Position numbers and translations under genes: made by a program. Below, one piece after another: positions 62,911-64,000 of a stretch of DNA of 64,000 nt. Every line of letters starts with the position of its first letter. Position 1 is the first letter of the stretch. The notes beneath the pieces were generated by a model. That model made no database searches and was not told the origin of the DNA. It saw only the letters and a list, made by a program, of their open reading frames with translations. The stretch is from Actinomadura rudentiformis (GTDB lineage: Bacteria; Actinomycetota; Actinomycetes; Streptosporangiales; Streptosporangiaceae). Location: contig NZ_WBMT01000001.1 of the NCBI RefSeq assembly GCF_008923185.1, forward strand, positions 434,001-498,000. The letters run 5' to 3'.

Positions 62911-64000
62911 TTACTGCCGGCAGAACTCGGTCTTGAGGACGGCGTCCTCCAACTTCTGCTCACCCCAGTCGCCGTTGCGGTTCATGGTGAGAACATGCTG
63001 GCCGTCGCGGGTGGCCGCCGTGCGGGACGCGGATCCAGGGAGCATGCCGCCGTGGCCCCAGACCCAGCAGCCCTTCCCAAGCCTGAACTTGCGGATGCCC
63101 AGGCCATAGCGGTCTTTCGCGCCGCCGTGCCCGTCCGCTCCCTCAACGCGGACGGTGCGGAACATCGCCCGGTGCTGCGCCGGGGGCAGCACGTCTCCGC
63201 GCATGAGCCGGGACAAGAAGGTGTTCACGTCCGCGGTGGTCGAGATGATCTCTCCTGCGGACCAGGCGACCGTGGGGCTGAACTCGGTGACATCACGGAT
63301 CTTCGCGTTCGGGCCGTCCTCGAACAGCGTGGAGTAGTGGACCGCGTGCGGCGGCGGAAGCTGCGGGGAGGTGCCGGGCACGATGGTGTCGCTCAGCTCG
63401 AGCGGCTTGATGACCTTCTCCTTGACCTCGTCCGCAAAGCTGTTGCCGGTGACCTTCTCGATCACCATCCCGGCCAGGATGTAGTTGGTGTCGGAGTACT
63501 CCCAGCGGCCACGTTCGCCGGGCTGGAACACCGCCGGGTGCGTGAGCGCGATGTTCACCAGCTCGCGCGGGGCGATCCTGGTGTGGCGGTTCTTGTCGAA
63601 CTCGTCCCCGGCGTATCTGGCACGGAAGCCCTCATCGTTGTTGTAGTTGAAGATCCCGCTGGTGTGGTTCAGCAGCCGCCGGATGGTGATCTTCTCGGGG
63701 TGGTAGCCGGTGCCGCGCACCACTCCGGGCAGCCACCGCTCGACGCTGTCGTCGAGCGACAACTCGCCGTCGGCCTCCAGCTTCAGCAGCACGGTCGCGG
63801 TGAACGGCTTGGTCATGCTGGCGATCCGGAACCTCTCGCCGGAGGCACGCGGACGACCGCCGATCTCGGCCACCCCCGCCGTCCCGTTCCACCTGTGGTC
63901 GCCGTTCTTCACTTCGGCGATCACACCGGGCGTGCCCTGCCGGACGATCGCGTCCAGCGCGGCCTGGGTGCGCGTGTGCGCTCGTGCGGTACCGGGGGAG
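62911..64000 (-). CDS. Serine hydrolase, class C beta-lactamase/DD-peptidase type (partial)
   Basis: The coding frame continues past the right edge, so the N-terminus (probably a signal peptide) is missing. The visible ~362 residues hold the Ser-x-x-Lys motif in IASMTKPFTATVL, the Tyr-Ser-Asp motif YSDTNYILAGMVIEKVTG (YxN equivalent) and HGG in WGHGGMLPGS as the third motif. This is the plan of D-alanyl-D-alanine carboxypeptidase R61-like and class C beta-lactamase-like hydrolases. Many such actinomycete enzymes are secreted esterases or peptidases. It is convergent with the hydrolase gene. Confidence 0.9.
   Translation of the reverse strand, partial: SPGTARAHTRTQAALDAIVRQGTPGVIAEVKNGDHRWNGTAGVAEIGGRPRASGERFRIASMTKPFTATVLLKLEADGELSLDDSVERWLPGVVRGTGYHPEKITIRRLLNHTSGIFNYNNDEGFRARYAGDEFDKNRHTRIAPRELVNIALTHPAVFQPGERGRWEYSDTNYILAGMVIEKVTGNSFADEVKEKVIKPLELSDTIVPGTSPQLPPPHAVHYSTLFEDGPNAKIRDVTEFSPTVAWSAGEIISTTADVNTFLSRLMRGDVLPPAQHRAMFRTVRVEGADGHGGAKDRYGLGIRKFRLGKGCWVWGHGGMLPGSASRTAATRDGQHVLTMNRNGDWGEQKLEDAVLKTEFCRQ

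Overview
This 64 kb window is chromosomal DNA from a high-GC actinomycete. The evidence is the GC-rich third codon positions, frequent GTG starts with GGAGG-type ribosome sites, an MmpL exporter, a single-chain acyl-CoA carboxylase, many ECF sigma factors, Ser/Thr kinases and XRE/TetR/AraC regulators. The gene style suggests Streptosporangiales (Nonomuraea/Streptosporangium-like), but that placement is inference. I saw no tRNA, rRNA, CRISPR array, transposase or prophage gene.

Layout. 0-6 kb: the N-terminus of a response regulator, an MMPL exporter, an epoxide-hydrolase-like enzyme, a compact module (52-aa Cys-rich peptide, membrane thioredoxin, S26 signal peptidase) and a convergent AraC regulator. 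6-9.5 kb: a three-gene two-component system (kinase, degenerate kinase-like membrane protein, LuxR-type regulator), then phased TGGCAG repeats and a 45-aa exported peptide. 9.5-22 kb: three ECF sigma factors (SigG-like, ECF41-like, ECF42-like with its DGPF/YCII partner), a secreted DUF5005-like/fibronectin protein and a 1829-residue long-chain acyl-CoA carboxylase. 22-26 kb: a secreted carboxylesterase, a methyltransferase and an AraC regulator.

25.8-30.3 kb is a decaying catabolic segment. It holds a citrate-synthase-like remnant abutting a PQQ-dehydrogenase/cupredoxin remnant, a TetR regulator, an intact two-domain 3-dehydroshikimate dehydratase and a shikimate dehydrogenase with an internal deletion. 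30-36.7 kb: a metzincin-like protease with six 52-aa repeats, a frameshifted conserved gene and its partner, a MarR/SRPBCC divergent pair, a broken MmyB-type regulator and an SDR. 36.7-44 kb: a tannase-like/CocE-like secreted hydrolase operon, then a LysR regulator divergent from a CitMHS transporter and an AtuA-type two-gene pair, which looks like an undescribed organic-acid pathway.

44-64 kb: a SEL1/DUF6882-like protein, an SDR, a DUF4383 protein, a Na+/H+ antiporter preceded by a perfect 26-bp inverted repeat, a COX/alpha-dioxygenase-like heme oxygenase with a small partner, a TVP38 membrane protein, a TetR/Gal80-like oxidoreductase pair with operators, an I78-type inhibitor, LtrA, an ABM monooxygenase, a degenerate Ser/Thr kinase with a partner sharing its C-terminal domain, an aminotransferase with a 9-residue-repeat tail, a secreted hydrolase and a truncated serine hydrolase.

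The best candidates for undescribed systems are the Cys-rich peptide/thioredoxin/signal peptidase module (3.9-5.1 kb) and the two-component system with its exported peptide (6.3-9.5 kb).
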